A DNA stretch of 64,000 bases from Gilliamella apicola. Lineage in GTDB: Bacteria; Pseudomonadota; Gammaproteobacteria; Enterobacterales; Orbaceae. Both the position numbers and the translations under genes were made by a program. The stretch is from positions 1,922,001-1,986,000 of the forward strand of contig NZ_CP007445.1 in assembly GCF_000599985.1 (NCBI RefSeq), in the 5' to 3' direction. Of the stretch, positions 19,753 through 28,456 are shown piece by piece (position 1 is the first letter of the stretch; each line of letters begins with the position of its first letter). The notes under the pieces were generated by a model. The model was not told the DNA's origin, ran no database searches, and worked only from the letters and a program-made list of their open reading frames with translations.

Positions 19753-21009
19753 ATGACAACTGTTAATACAACAGCCAAAACAGGTGGTATCCAATACTGG
19801 CACAAAATCGTAGTATTATTATGTCTTGGTTGGACAGTAATGTGGATCTATCGTCCTGTTCTAACTGCTATTTTTCCAGAAGTTCAACAAACTATAGGTC
19901 CACAATCCAATACCGAGTTAGGTTTAATTGCTAGTTGCTATTTTTTTGCTTATACCGCTATGCAAATCCCCGCAGGGATGTTAGTTGATAAGTTTGGTAA
20001 AAAAGCAGTGGTGATTCCTGGTTTCTTATTATTTACCATTGCAGCTTTAATCATTGGTAATGCACATTCTATTATGATGATTTATGTTGGTAGTTTATTA
20101 GCTGGCTTAGGTTGTGGCTCTTATTATGGTTCAGCTTGGTCACTTTCAGCCGAAAATATCCCATCTGAACATCGTGGCTTTGCTTCAGCTATTATCAATA
20201 CTGGTTCAGCATTAGGGATGGGCATAAGTTTACTGGCAACCAGCTTTTTAGTTAAGTCATGGGGTATGCCATGGGAATATATGCTCTATATTATTGCTGC
20301 GCTGTTACTTTGTTTAATTGCAGGCTTTGCTATTGTTATCAAAGAACAACCAAAGTTTAGGCAACCCATTCAAAATGACGCAACGAATAACCAAGCGCAA
20401 ACATCACCAATTAAATCTGACCAAAAACATAGTTTCTTTAGCATTGAAATGATTGCCTCTTACATTATGTATTTTGCAACATGTTATGGCTACTACATGA
20501 TTGTCAGTTGGTTACCAAACTTTTTAGAAACTGAACGCGGCTTTACGGGTGGTAGTATTGGCTCAGCATCCTCATTGGTAGCTTTCGCGGCTATTCCGGG
20601 TGCATTAATCATCAGTAAAATATCCGATAAATTTAGAAGTAAACGTCTATTGTTTATCATCGTATTAGAACTGATTGCTGCTGGAACCTTATTTATTACC
20701 GTACAATCTGCAACCATCACTTTTTTACTTGCAGGATTAATCTTTTATGGGTTATTTGGCAAACTGACTGTCGAACCGATATTAATTTCACATGTTGCTG
20801 AAACTGCACCAAAAACCAATTATGGTACATCCTTTGGCGTCTTTAACTTCTTTGGTATGAGTTCGTCAGTGATTGCACCACCGCTAACGGGTTATTTAGC
20901 CGATCTTACTGGCACTAAAATCACTGGATTTTATGTCGCCATAGGCATATTGATTATTGCTACTCTGATCTTCATGCTGATCAATACGAAAAAGGCTAAC
21001 AGCCAATAA
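19753..21009 (+). CDS. MFS permease of the ureide cluster
   Basis: The 418-residue protein has twelve predicted transmembrane segments and the MFS signature GMLVDKFGKKAVV (about 72-84) between helices 2 and 3, with a hydrophilic central loop at about 195-225. It lies 12 bases after allC and before allE, so allantoate, allantoin or a related ureide is the probable substrate. E. coli uses an unrelated NCS1 carrier near its all genes, so this is a different solution. Substrate is inferred from position only. Confidence 0.8.
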   Translation: MTTVNTTAKTGGIQYWHKIVVLLCLGWTVMWIYRPVLTAIFPEVQQTIGPQSNTELGLIASCYFFAYTAMQIPAGMLVDKFGKKAVVIPGFLLFTIAALIIGNAHSIMMIYVGSLLAGLGCGSYYGSAWSLSAENIPSEHRGFASAIINTGSALGMGISLLATSFLVKSWGMPWEYMLYIIAALLLCLIAGFAIVIKEQPKFRQPIQNDATNNQAQTSPIKSDQKHSFFSIEMIASYIMYFATCYGYYMIVSWLPNFLETERGFTGGSIGSASSLVAFAAIPGALIISKISDKFRSKRLLFIIVLELIAAGTLFITVQSATITFLLAGLIFYGLFGKLTVEPILISHVAETAPKTNYGTSFGVFNFFGMSSSVIAPPLTGYLADLTGTKITGFYVAIGILIIATLIFMLINTKKANSQ

Positions 21010-21017
21010 ATATCATT

Positions 21018-21041
21018 ACCGGTCAGATGCCTATGACCGGT
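21018..21041 (+). other. Intercistronic hairpin between permease and allE
   Basis: ACCGGTCA-gatgccta-TGACCGGT forms an 8-base stem just after the permease stop. No T-run follows, so it may protect or process the mRNA or act as a partial terminator; allE starts 125 bases later with its own AAGGAGA site. Confidence 0.5.
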
Positions 21042-21166
21042 TAAACCAATATAAAAATAACTGCTTTTTACAAGTAGGGATGACTATTACCTAAATAACA
21101 ATAAACAAATAATTTAACAACCCTAAAGTTATGTAAAAACAGCAGTATGTTACAAGGAGAATAAAA

Positions 21167-21946
21167 ATGGGGTATATCAATAATAATACTGGTTATCCAA
21201 AAGATTTACTTGCATCGAGAGCCATTATCAAACGTCATAACTACGCATTGATACCACCTGATGGGTTAGTCAAAAATATCATTCCAGGGTTTGAAAACTG
21301 TGATATCACTATTCTATCAACGCCAAAATTGGGAGCATCGTTTGTCGATTACCTTGTCACTATGTATCAAGACGGCAAAAATCAACAAGGTTTTGGTGGT
21401 AAAGATATAGAAGTATTTGTCTATGTGATCAGTGGCGAAGTAACGGCGAAAGCTGACGATAAAGTCTTTAGCCTAAAAATGGGTGGTTATGTTTATTGTC
21501 CAGCAGGAATTAAATTGTATTTGCAAAATAATACTGTTTTATCTCGATTATTTCTGTATAAACGTCGCTATATACCGCTCGCAGGTTATCAAGCTCGTGT
21601 AGTAAGCAACCATGCCGAAAAGTTAGATAGTATCTGTTATGAAGATATGGATAACGTATTTGTGCAAGACCTCCTGCCCAAAGAGCTTGGTTTTGACATG
21701 AACTTTCATATTTTAACTTTTAAACCTGGTGCGAGCCATGGTTATATTGAAACCCATTTCCAAGAACACGGCGCGTATTTGCTTAGTGGTGAAGGCATGT
21801 ATTTGCTTGACAATGAGTGGATACCAGTAAAAAAAGATGATTATATTTTTATGGGTGCTTATGCTCTTCAAGCTTGTTATTCAGTTGGTAAAGAACCATT
21901 GAGTTATATCTATTCTAAAGATTGCCATCGAGATATTGAATTATAA
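21167..21946 (+). CDS. allE: (S)-ureidoglycine aminohydrolase
   Basis: AllE releases ammonia from (S)-ureidoglycine to give (S)-ureidoglycolate. The 259-residue bicupin has the length of E. coli AllE (261). The C-terminal cupin shows the Mn-binding set in PGASHGYIETHFQEHGAYLL (Glu, His, His) and the downstream Gln in AYALQACYS. The N-terminus (GYPKDLLASRAIIKRHNYAL IPPDG) is also typical. A clear AAGGAGA site precedes the ATG. It feeds AllD, two genes downstream. Confidence 0.93.
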   Translation: MGYINNNTGYPKDLLASRAIIKRHNYALIPPDGLVKNIIPGFENCDITILSTPKLGASFVDYLVTMYQDGKNQQGFGGKDIEVFVYVISGEVTAKADDKVFSLKMGGYVYCPAGIKLYLQNNTVLSRLFLYKRRYIPLAGYQARVVSNHAEKLDSICYEDMDNVFVQDLLPKELGFDMNFHILTFKPGASHGYIETHFQEHGAYLLSGEGMYLLDNEWIPVKKDDYIFMGAYALQACYSVGKEPLSYIYSKDCHRDIEL

Positions 21947-21987
21947 ACACAGAACCTGTTGCAAAAAAACATTATCGAGGAAACAAA

Positions 21988-22912
21988 ATGGAACTTATTG
22001 TCATTGCGTTAGGTGGCAATGCCATTGCCAGACGCGATCAACATTTAACAGTAGATAATCAATATGAAAATATTGATACAACTACAAAAATCATTGCTAA
22101 ACTTGCGGGTAAATACCGCTTAGTTATCGTACATGGCAATGGACCACAAGTAGGATTATTGGCTTTGCAAAATCAAGCTTATTTTCAAGTACCTGCCTAT
22201 CCTCTAGATATTTTAGTTGCCCAAACCCAAGGCATGTTAGGTTATATGATTGGGCGCAGTTTACAACAACACAACAATATTAATAAAGTTGTGACGGTGT
22301 TGACACAAGTCGAAGTGGATGAGCATGATCCCTCGTTTAGTCATCCAACTAAATATATCGGACCAGTCTATCAACCCGATCAACAGCAACAATTACAAGC
22401 ACAATATGGTTGGACATTTAAAAGAGATGGTCAATATATTCGCCGAGTTGTTCCATCACCAAAACCAAAAACAATACTCGAAATTGACACCATACAACAA
22501 CTGCTGACCGATGATGCCATTGTGATATGTAACGGTGGTGGTGGTATACCAGTAATTAAAGATGCTAAAGGATACAAAGGGATAGAAGCAGTTATCGACA
22601 AAGATCTTTCAGCCGCAAAACTTGCAACACAGCTTAAAGCCGATCATCTAATGATCTTAACAGATGCCGATGCCGTATATGAAAACTGGGGGGACTCCTG
22701 AACAAACAGCATTACGCCATGTCACCCCTGAACGACTAAAACCGCTAGCGCTTGACGATGGTGCAATGGGGCCAAAAGTAAAATCGGTAATCGAATTTGT
22801 CGAAAAGACGGGTAACAGAGCTTATATCGGTACATTGAGTGATATTGAGGCGTTATTAGATACCACAAAAGGTACCATTGTCAGCCCATCAAGCGGACAA
22901 AGTAATGAGTGA
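21988..22912 (+). pseudogene. allK: Carbamate kinase, frame broken at a G6 run
   Basis: Carbamate kinase would convert carbamoyl phosphate from AllFGH into ATP. The first frame (237 codons) has ALGGNAIARR, VHGNGPQVGLL, CNGGGGIPV and ILTDADAVYENWG, then stops at 22701. The second frame, from about 22690, continues with TPEQTALRHVTPERL and DDGAMGPKVKSVIEF to the normal end at 22912. Reading five G instead of six at 22688-22693 restores one ORF (about 307 aa). It may be a mutation, a slippage or phase-variable tract, or a sequencing error. No second carbamate kinase is in the window. Confidence 0.88.
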
Positions 22913-22943
22913 ATAGATATATGGAAAAGATAGGAGTTTTAAT

Positions 22944-23993
22944 ATGAGAGTTGATAGACAAACCTTACACCGTTTAATCGCCAAAAAATTACATAAGGCT
23001 GGTTTAACAAGCGAACACGCAGATATTGCTGCCGATGCCCTAGCTTTCGCTGATGCTCGCGGAATCCATTCGCATGGCGCTGTGCGAGTTGAATATTATG
23101 CTGAACGCATTGCCAAAGGTGGAATGACTCACAACCCTAACATCACTTACCAAGAGACGGGGCCTGCCAGTGGCATATTAGATTTTGACAATGGATGCGG
23201 TTTAGTAGCCGCTAAAATGGGCATGGATAAAGCAATTGCAATGGCGAAAAAAAATGGTATTGCAGTGGTAGGTATTCGTCGTATGTCACACAGTGGTTCT
23301 CTTTGTTATTTTACCGAAATGGCCGCTGAACAAAACCTTATTGCAATATCAATGTGCCAATCCGATCCGATGGCGGTACCTTATGGCGGTGCAGAAGAAT
23401 TTTTTGGTACAAACCCCATCGCCTTTGCGGCTCCAACAGAAGATAATCGCATTGTTTCGTTCGACATGGCTACCACAGTACAAGCGTGGGGTAAAATACT
23501 GTATGCCAAATCCAAAGGTGTCCCTATTCCACCGACTTGGGCGGTTGACAAACAAGGGGAACCAACAACTGATCCGCACCAGGTCAATGCTCTATTACCT
23601 ATAGCAGATGCAAAAGGGTTTGGATTAATGATGATGGTGGATATATTGTCTGGCATTTTATTAGGTGTACCATTTGGTAAAAACGTCTCATCAATGTATG
23701 CCGATTTATCCAAAGGACGAGATCTTGGGCATTTGCATATTGTTATCAATCCCGATTATTTTATCGGTCTTGAAACTTTCAAAAAGAACATGTCAGCCAT
23801 GCTAGATCAACTAAAACAGGTTAAACCTGCTAAAGGAATTACTGAGGTATTTTTTCCTGGTGAACGCGGTAAAAAACGTGAAGCAAATTACTTAAAAAAT
23901 GGAATCGAAATTGTAGATGAAATTTACAACTACTTAATAAGCGATGCTATCCATTACAATCGATATGATCACAAAAATAAGTTTGCAGAATAA
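22944..23993 (+). CDS. allD: Ureidoglycolate dehydrogenase
   Basis: AllD oxidises (S)-ureidoglycolate to oxalurate with NAD+, the step that sends carbon to AllFGH. The 349-residue protein belongs to the malate/L-lactate dehydrogenase 2 family: ADARGIHSHGAVRVEYY at about 31-47, RRMSHSGSLCYF with the catalytic His region (about 113-124), and FGTNPIAFAAP (about 154). The length equals E. coli AllD. GATAGGAG precedes the ATG, 31 bases after the allK end. Last gene of the plus arm. Confidence 0.93.
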   Translation: MRVDRQTLHRLIAKKLHKAGLTSEHADIAADALAFADARGIHSHGAVRVEYYAERIAKGGMTHNPNITYQETGPASGILDFDNGCGLVAAKMGMDKAIAMAKKNGIAVVGIRRMSHSGSLCYFTEMAAEQNLIAISMCQSDPMAVPYGGAEEFFGTNPIAFAAPTEDNRIVSFDMATTVQAWGKILYAKSKGVPIPPTWAVDKQGEPTTDPHQVNALLPIADAKGFGLMMMVDILSGILLGVPFGKNVSSMYADLSKGRDLGHLHIVINPDYFIGLETFKKNMSAMLDQLKQVKPAKGITEVFFPGERGKKREANYLKNGIEIVDEIYNYLISDAIHYNRYDHKNKFAE

Positions 23994-24050
23994 AAAAACT
24001 CCTCTACGTAGACAGTAGATAGCAAGATTGACTTTTTATGATTTTCTTAA

Positions 24051-24141
24051 TCAATAATCCCTGTGTGTACAGCGAACATGTTTTCGTTATCAATTTTGCC
24101 GTCAAAAATAGACGGTTTATCCCTGTGTGTACAGGGAACAT
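24051..24141 (-). CRISPR. CRISPR remnant (2 repeats, 1 spacer)
   Basis: A degenerate repeat (24051-24079) and an intact-looking repeat (24113-24141) flank a 33-base spacer. The repeat core is CCCTGTGTGTACAGGGAACA, the same family as the larger arrays. No leader is attached. Confidence 0.85.
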
Positions 24142-24250
24142 ATAGGTGTCGAGAGACTCAAAAGCCCAACTGGTGTTATTTCCATCTCTGGTATTTTATT
24201 CCTTGCCCTCTCGATATTGAATTCAGAGGTTTAAATTAATTTAATAAAAA

Positions 24251-24745
24251 TTATTTTATTCTTGTGCAAAAAGCTTCTGTTTTTATTCGTAATGCCTCAA
24301 TATCATCTTCTGAATCATATTGTTCATTTGGAGTTTTAATATATTCCTCAATCATTAAATAAGTATCATGTGATTTTTTAATTAGAGAATTGGTTGATTT
24401 TTCTATTAGATTATTTTCCTTTTTCTCTACTGTTTGCCCCGTATGAGTAATAGTTATATCACTTTCATCCCAATCATTCGATTCCCAAAAACTAAGTCCA
24501 TCCATTTCAGTTTTACTTATACTATACAGTTTATTATTTTCTATTTTGAATTCTTCCTTCCTTATTATATTAAACCCATCGCTAACATAATCAGTAAATT
24601 TTCCATTTTTCATTTTCGAACTGTAACCGTCCAATTTACACTCCCACTTACCAACCAAAAACTCATTAGTAACTTTACCGCCACCATCATCACCACAACC
24701 AAACAACGTAAAACAAACCAATCCTAGTAATGCAATTCTTTTCAT
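24251..24745 (-). CDS. Small lipoprotein, unknown function
   Basis: The 164-residue protein begins MKRIALLGLVCFTLFGC, a lipoprotein signal with lipobox LFGC (Cys17), followed by a Gly/Asp-rich linker and VGKWECKLDGYSSKMKNGK, a lipocalin-like WxC start seen in many small periplasmic lipoproteins. The rest is charged with no known motif. It is a single gene between CRISPR segments and has the shared island promoter (24766-24794). A periplasmic immunity protein is possible but unproven. Confidence 0.75.
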   Translation of the reverse strand: MKRIALLGLVCFTLFGCGDDGGGKVTNEFLVGKWECKLDGYSSKMKNGKFTDYVSDGFNIIRKEEFKIENNKLYSISKTEMDGLSFWESNDWDESDITITHTGQTVEKKENNLIEKSTNSLIKKSHDTYLMIEEYIKTPNEQYDSEDDIEALRIKTEAFCTRIK

Positions 24746-24765
24746 ACCATCTCCTTTTTTAGGTA

Positions 24766-24794
24766 ATGGTATGTTATTTAAAGATTAAGGGCAA
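24766..24794 (-). promoter_or_regulatory. Island-type promoter, copy 1
   Basis: Minus strand TTGCCC (24789-24794), 17-base spacer ending AAATAACA, TACCAT (24766-24771). The same arrangement stands before three other genes or remnants in the island. Confidence 0.6.
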
Positions 24795-24841
24795 TAAAAA
24801 CCGCCACGAGGGCTGTTTGTGATGGATTTGTGATGGATTTG

Positions 24842-25175
24842 TGATTAATCCCTGTGTGTACAGGGAACATAGTTAACAGTATCGGCTGGGCTGGCGTACA
24901 TTCGGTTTATCCCTGTGCATACAGGGAACATGCTACTTTCCAAAACCGCAGTATGTTCATATGCGGTTTATCCCTGTGTATACAGGGAACATTTTAAATG
25001 TTATGCCCGTTGCCTCGGGTTTGCCGGTTTATCCCTGTGTATACAGGGAACATACCATTAGATGCGCTATATGCTCAATGTGTTTCGGTTTATCCCTGTG
25101 TATACAGGGAACATATCCGCCGTTGCTGGCATAAATTGGGCAAGTCCGGTTTATCCCTGTGTATACAGGGAACAT
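24842..25175 (-). CRISPR. CRISPR array A (6 repeats, 5 spacers)
   Basis: 29-base repeats at 24842, 24903, 24964, 25025, 25086 and 25147, with exact 61-base periodicity and 32-base spacers. The repeat (minus strand ATGTTCCCTGTATACACAGG then GATAAACCG) has the type I-E architecture: GTTCCC start, inverted CCCTGT/ACAGGG stem and GATAAACCG end. The repeat at 24842 is degenerate at the leader-distal end. The leader lies to the right, so the array reads on the minus strand. No cas genes adjoin it. Confidence 0.97.
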
Positions 25176-25400
25176 ACCAATTATAACATACTGTTTTATA
25201 ATTAAAATATTGACTTCCAAATTTCTACCGATTTTTTAGGCTCTTTTTTATTAAAATCATCATCTATAACACTATGTTTTTATTCAAGTAATTAAAATTG
25301 ATGAAAATTAAAATTAGATTCTACGGAATTCCACCGATAAGTTTATATTTTTCATATAATTAAAAAGATGGTAAACAATAAAATTTAGAATTATGATATT
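25176..25400 (-). repeat. CRISPR leader A (truncated copy)
   Basis: The first about 200 bases after the last repeat match leaders B, D and E (ACCAATTATAACATACTG...), then similarity ends. The far promoter-like pair of the other leaders is missing here. The proximal TTCTACCGAT is present; the distal copy has one change (TTCCACCGAT). Confidence 0.8.
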
Positions 25401-25439
25401 TTGAATAGCAAAAAAATGCTATGTAAATTGACGCATCGC

Positions 25440-25529
25440 TGGTTTATTCCTGTATATACAGGGAAAACATTCGGTTAGTTTTACGGGTTCATTTGTAACG
25501 CGGTTTATGCCTATGTGCACAGGGAACAT
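25440..25529 (-). CRISPR. Decayed CRISPR unit (2 repeats)
   Basis: Two degenerate repeats, about 25440-25470 and 25501-25529, flank one spacer-sized gap. Several substitutions and an extra A in the first mark it as a relic. Confidence 0.75.
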
Positions 25530-25655
25530 TATTGACCCAGCTTTACTTACAATTCGATTCGCTTTAACTAAATACAAATGCCGATAGCAATAACCAGTTG
25601 ATGAGTATGCGTGAGTGCAACAATCTATAGCTTTACATTCTATCTTTTAGAGGAC

Positions 25656-25931
25656 CTAATAATTTAACTTATCTTTAGCACAATAAATAAGAAAACGAGA
25701 AAACATGAATGTTACAATAAATACAATTGTAGTCACGATCCAACCATTAAACGCTATCAGTACCAATGATGAAATATTGATAACATTAAGACATTTATTT
25801 CTAGTTGATATATTTCCCAATGTGTTAGCAATTTTGTTTTTAACTTTTTTATCAAAATCACCGAAACAATATGGGTAAATAGCTGTGCACAAAAATAAAG
25901 TGGACAACGCGTAAAGCCAGAATAACGTCAT
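25656..25931 (-). CDS. Membrane ORF, probable frameshifted continuation of an immunity-like copy
   Basis: The 91-residue ORF has hydrophobic segments at about 1-22 and 48-82. Its first part (LFWLYALSTLFLCTAI) lies where the second transmembrane segment of the tandem paralogs would be, but in another frame from the ORF at 25858-26127, which it overlaps. The C-terminal half is unlike the other copies. It may be the shifted end of the third copy or a small independent membrane protein. Confidence 0.4.
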   Translation of the reverse strand: MTLFWLYALSTLFLCTAIYPYCFGDFDKKVKNKIANTLGNISTRNKCLNVINISSLVLIAFNGWIVTTIVFIVTFMFSRFLIYCAKDKLNY

Positions 25932-26127
25932 GGAAATAATTTTTCCTAAAACAAATACTACAGTGTATTGTTCCTAGCAAATACATCCAAATTATCAGAA
26001 TAAGTCGAGTCCATCTTAACGGTTTGTTATATTTATAATCCTTTTCTGTAAAACGAGCGCGACGAAAATAATAGCAAACACACAAAGTGGCTATAGATAA
26101 AAAATAATAAATAAAAATAATAAACAT
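25858..26127 (-). CDS. Immunity-like two-TM protein, third tandem copy, likely frameshifted
   Basis: The first about 68 residues are nearly identical to the two upstream copies (FRRARFTEKDYKYNKPLRW). After FRKNYFHDV the frame departs and ends early at 89 residues. It is separated by 24 bases from copy 2. A decayed or diverged duplicate of the putative immunity gene of the PAAR effector. Confidence 0.6.
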   Translation of the reverse strand: MFIIFIYYFLSIATLCVCYYFRRARFTEKDYKYNKPLRWTRLILIIWMYLLGTIHCSICFRKNYFHDVILALRVVHFIFVHSYLPILFR

Positions 26128-26151
26128 TATTAATCCGCTTCGCTATCTTTA

Positions 26152-26463
26152 CTATTTTTTCTTTTTATTGAAAGGATATATAATATCTTCTACCCAACCT
26201 ATAGCAAATATATAGACAATCAAAAAAACAGCGGCAGATACCCTAATAAAATAATTGTCTACGTCACTAAAAATAGACTCTCTAAAACAAATACAACCAT
26301 GTATTGTTCCAAGCAAGTATGACCAGATTATCAGAAGTCTTCGCTTCCATCTTAACGGCTTGTTATATTTATAATCCTTTTCCGTGAAACGAGAACGTCG
26401 GAAATAATAGCAAGCACACAAAGTAGCTATAGATAACAAATAATAAATAAAAATGATAAACAT
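26152..26463 (-). CDS. Immunity-like two-TM protein, second tandem copy
   Basis: The 103-residue protein has a first transmembrane segment at 1-20, a basic cytoplasmic loop (YYFRRSRFTEKDYKYNK), further hydrophobic segments near 45-60 and 75-95, and a Lys-rich end. It is highly similar to the copy at 26488. Tandem duplication downstream of a PAAR effector is a common immunity pattern. Same strand, 24-base gaps. Confidence 0.7.
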   Translation of the reverse strand: MFIIFIYYLLSIATLCACYYFRRSRFTEKDYKYNKPLRWKRRLLIIWSYLLGTIHGCICFRESIFSDVDNYFIRVSAAVFLIVYIFAIGWVEDIIYPFNKKKK

Positions 26464-26487
26464 TATTATTCCGCTCCGCTATCTTTA

Positions 26488-26799
26488 CTATTTTTTCTTG
26501 TTATTGAACGGATATGTGATATCTTCTACCCAACATACTGCAACTATATATGCAAATAAAAAAAATAATGCTGACCCAAGAATAAAATCATTATCTACGT
26601 CACGGAAATAATTTTTCCTAAAACAAATACTGCCCTGTATTCCTCCAAAAAAATATATCCAAATTATCAGAATGCGTCGAGTCCATCTTAACAGTTTGTT
26701 ATATTTATAATCTTTTTCCGTGAAACGAGAACGGCGGAAATAATAACAGGCGCACAAAGTGGCTATAGATAAAAAATAATAAATAAAAATAATAAACAT
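26488..26799 (-). CDS. Putative immunity protein of the PAAR-DUF4225 effector, first copy
   Basis: This 103-residue membrane protein starts inside the stop codon of the effector gene (TAATG overlap at 26799), the tight coupling typical of effector-immunity pairs. Features match the second copy: N-terminal hydrophobic segment, FRRSRFTEKDYKYNK, hydrophobic stretches near 45-60 and 75-95, and a KKK end. An inner-membrane location fits protection from a membrane-acting DUF4225 toxin. No family name is known to me. Confidence 0.72.
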   Translation of the reverse strand: MFIIFIYYFLSIATLCACYYFRRSRFTEKDYKYNKLLRWTRRILIIWIYFFGGIQGSICFRKNYFRDVDNDFILGSALFFLFAYIVAVCWVEDITYPFNNKKK

Positions 26800-28001
26800 T
26801 ATTCCCCTTCGCTATCAATTGTATATTGCTCACCGTCAGGAGTCGTACAGAGGAAATACTCTCTAACGCCGTCGTTGCTCTCACGAACGCTAACAAAGTT
26901 ACAACTATGAACTAACTCACCTACATTCGTAATTGTTTCAGACTCAGGGATAACTAATTCTGATTCGTCAGTATCATTATTATGAAAGAATACACTTTTA
27001 ACGTCATCAAAAATGCTAATTAATGAAATCACATCAATGAACGTCTCACCTACTAACGCCCATTTTTTCATTTGCGTATAATGCCGAACCAAATCCTGAC
27101 GCCCATAATGCCACAATTTTTTGACAGGCATCCCTAATTCGTTTATTTTAGGCACTAGTTCGAGTTTACCGTGTACAGATAATCCTATATCAACCAAATC
27201 ATAAACCAGCGTTCCTACTGACTCGGACATACCTAATTCCCTAGCTGCAGCCTGATAGGTGGATTTTAAAAAACCATCGCCACCCGTCAAGCCCTCCTGT
27301 ATGCTATTTACACCATGCAGACCAATGTATGAACCAATAACACAACCTACACCCGTTGTGCACATAGCCGCACCAGTTGAAATCATAGCTAAACCGCCCA
27401 AAATTGCTAATCCTCGTTCAGCCCAAATTAATGATTGGCTCAAAAGGCTATCTTCTTCTTCCTTGATTTTTTCCGCGCCTTGCTCATACGTCATTGCGCC
27501 ACTGTCTACTTGTTCAACTATATTATTAGCAAACGACTTGATGTCTTGCTTGAACGCCTGTTTAATATCATCATGATATAGATGCTTTTCACATAATTCA
27601 TCAGCACATTGTAAGAGACGGCGTGCATCAATTCTAATTAAATTGTTTTCGTCATCATTTGCGGAACTCAATTGTTTTTGATTACCAGCAAACGAATTAG
27701 ATTGGACAGAGCCACTACTAACTCCGACAAATATAGTGCTGTTTAAGGCGATGATTCTATGCCCTCCGACTGGCGTGCATTTACACGCAACAATACAGCC
27801 ATCATAGGCAACGGGTTTGCCATCGATAATAAAGTTGTCTGCTCCCTCTATAATTCTGCCTGTGCTTCTACATTTAGGACAGGAAACCAAATCACCTAAT
27901 AGAGCAACACCATCCATACCACAATAACCGTTTCCTGACGCTGTGATAATCCTACCGCCATAATTGGTTGCATCACCCAAAACAGCTACTTGCTTGGTCA
28001 T
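26799..28001 (-). CDS. T6SS effector: PAAR domain fused to DUF4225-like toxin domain
   Basis: The 400-residue protein begins with a PAAR spike-tip domain (MTKQVAVLGDATNYGGRII, DLVSCPKCRSTGRI, KPVAYDGCIVACKCTPVGGH; residues 1-95), which caps VgrG in type VI secretion. The middle and C-terminus match DUF4225: GGLAMISTGAAMCTTGVGC, HGVNSIQEGLTGGDGFLKS, LVYDLVDIGLSVHGK and RHYTQMKKWALVGETF. No T6SS structural gene is in the window, so it is an orphan cargo cluster. The toxin target is unknown; a membrane target is inferred from the immunity partners. Confidence 0.85.
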   Translation of the reverse strand: MTKQVAVLGDATNYGGRIITASGNGYCGMDGVALLGDLVSCPKCRSTGRIIEGADNFIIDGKPVAYDGCIVACKCTPVGGHRIIALNSTIFVGVSSGSVQSNSFAGNQKQLSSANDDENNLIRIDARRLLQCADELCEKHLYHDDIKQAFKQDIKSFANNIVEQVDSGAMTYEQGAEKIKEEEDSLLSQSLIWAERGLAILGGLAMISTGAAMCTTGVGCVIGSYIGLHGVNSIQEGLTGGDGFLKSTYQAAARELGMSESVGTLVYDLVDIGLSVHGKLELVPKINELGMPVKKLWHYGRQDLVRHYTQMKKWALVGETFIDVISLISIFDDVKSVFFHNNDTDESELVIPESETITNVGELVHSCNFVSVRESNDGVREYFLCTTPDGEQYTIDSEGE

Positions 28002-28110
28002 ATTACACCCTCACATTATCGTTATAGCCACTGTGAATATGTATATAGTTTATACAAATTAGCTAAATTAATCTGATTTTTTGTGTTAAATAGTGTAAAT
28101 TAATATTTAT

Positions 28111-28347
28111 CTATAAATTGGTATCTGACCAAGTAAGCGCTTTTATTGACCACATTTGCGCGCCTTGCAATTCTGTAATAGCAATAGAGCATAGCCGCTT
28201 TGTCTCAGGCGATTCTGTTTTTTTTCGCAAATCATTCAACTGGTCGATGGCGGTAGCAATATTTTTTTTACAAATACCAACCGACTCTAACTCAGCCGGG
28301 TTAAAATTTATATCTACTAATTTTTGTCCGTATGTTAGTGATTTCAT
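28111..28347 (-). CDS. Phage-type small helical protein resembling Acb2/Tad1-hairpin family
   Basis: The 78-residue protein begins MKSLTYGQKLVDINFNP and ends KRLCSIAITELQGAQMWSIK ALTWSD. The LTxGxKxVxxxFNP start and the SIAIT-LQ-AQMW-KALTW block are typical of small phage proteins grouped with the Acb2/Tad1 hairpin domain, some of which sequester cyclic nucleotides to defeat CBASS. GAGGTAA precedes the ATG. It lies among lysis remnants, which supports phage origin. Family recall is not a search result, and sponge activity is untested for this branch. Confidence 0.6.
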   Translation of the reverse strand: MKSLTYGQKLVDINFNPAELESVGICKKNIATAIDQLNDLRKKTESPETKRLCSIAITELQGAQMWSIKALTWSDTNL

Positions 28348-28456
28348 TGAGTTACCTCTTATTTAGTATCATCATATTAATAATTTTGATTAAATATGTA
28401 GTTATTTTTTATAACCGCTCGGGATTTTTTATAGTTTATGCGGCAGAAATGAATAA

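Noticed and set aside
20493..20720. Minus-strand ORF inside the MFS permease gene
   Set aside because: Shadow frame without ribosome site; the permease reading is supported by TM pattern and MFS motif.
24998..25220. ORFs on both strands running through array A
   Set aside because: The translations repeat FIPVYTGN or YPCVYREH every 61 bases, which is the CRISPR repeat read in frame; not proteins.
26705..26896. 63-codon ORF across the effector-immunity junction
   Set aside because: Out of frame with both coupled genes, which explain the DNA fully.
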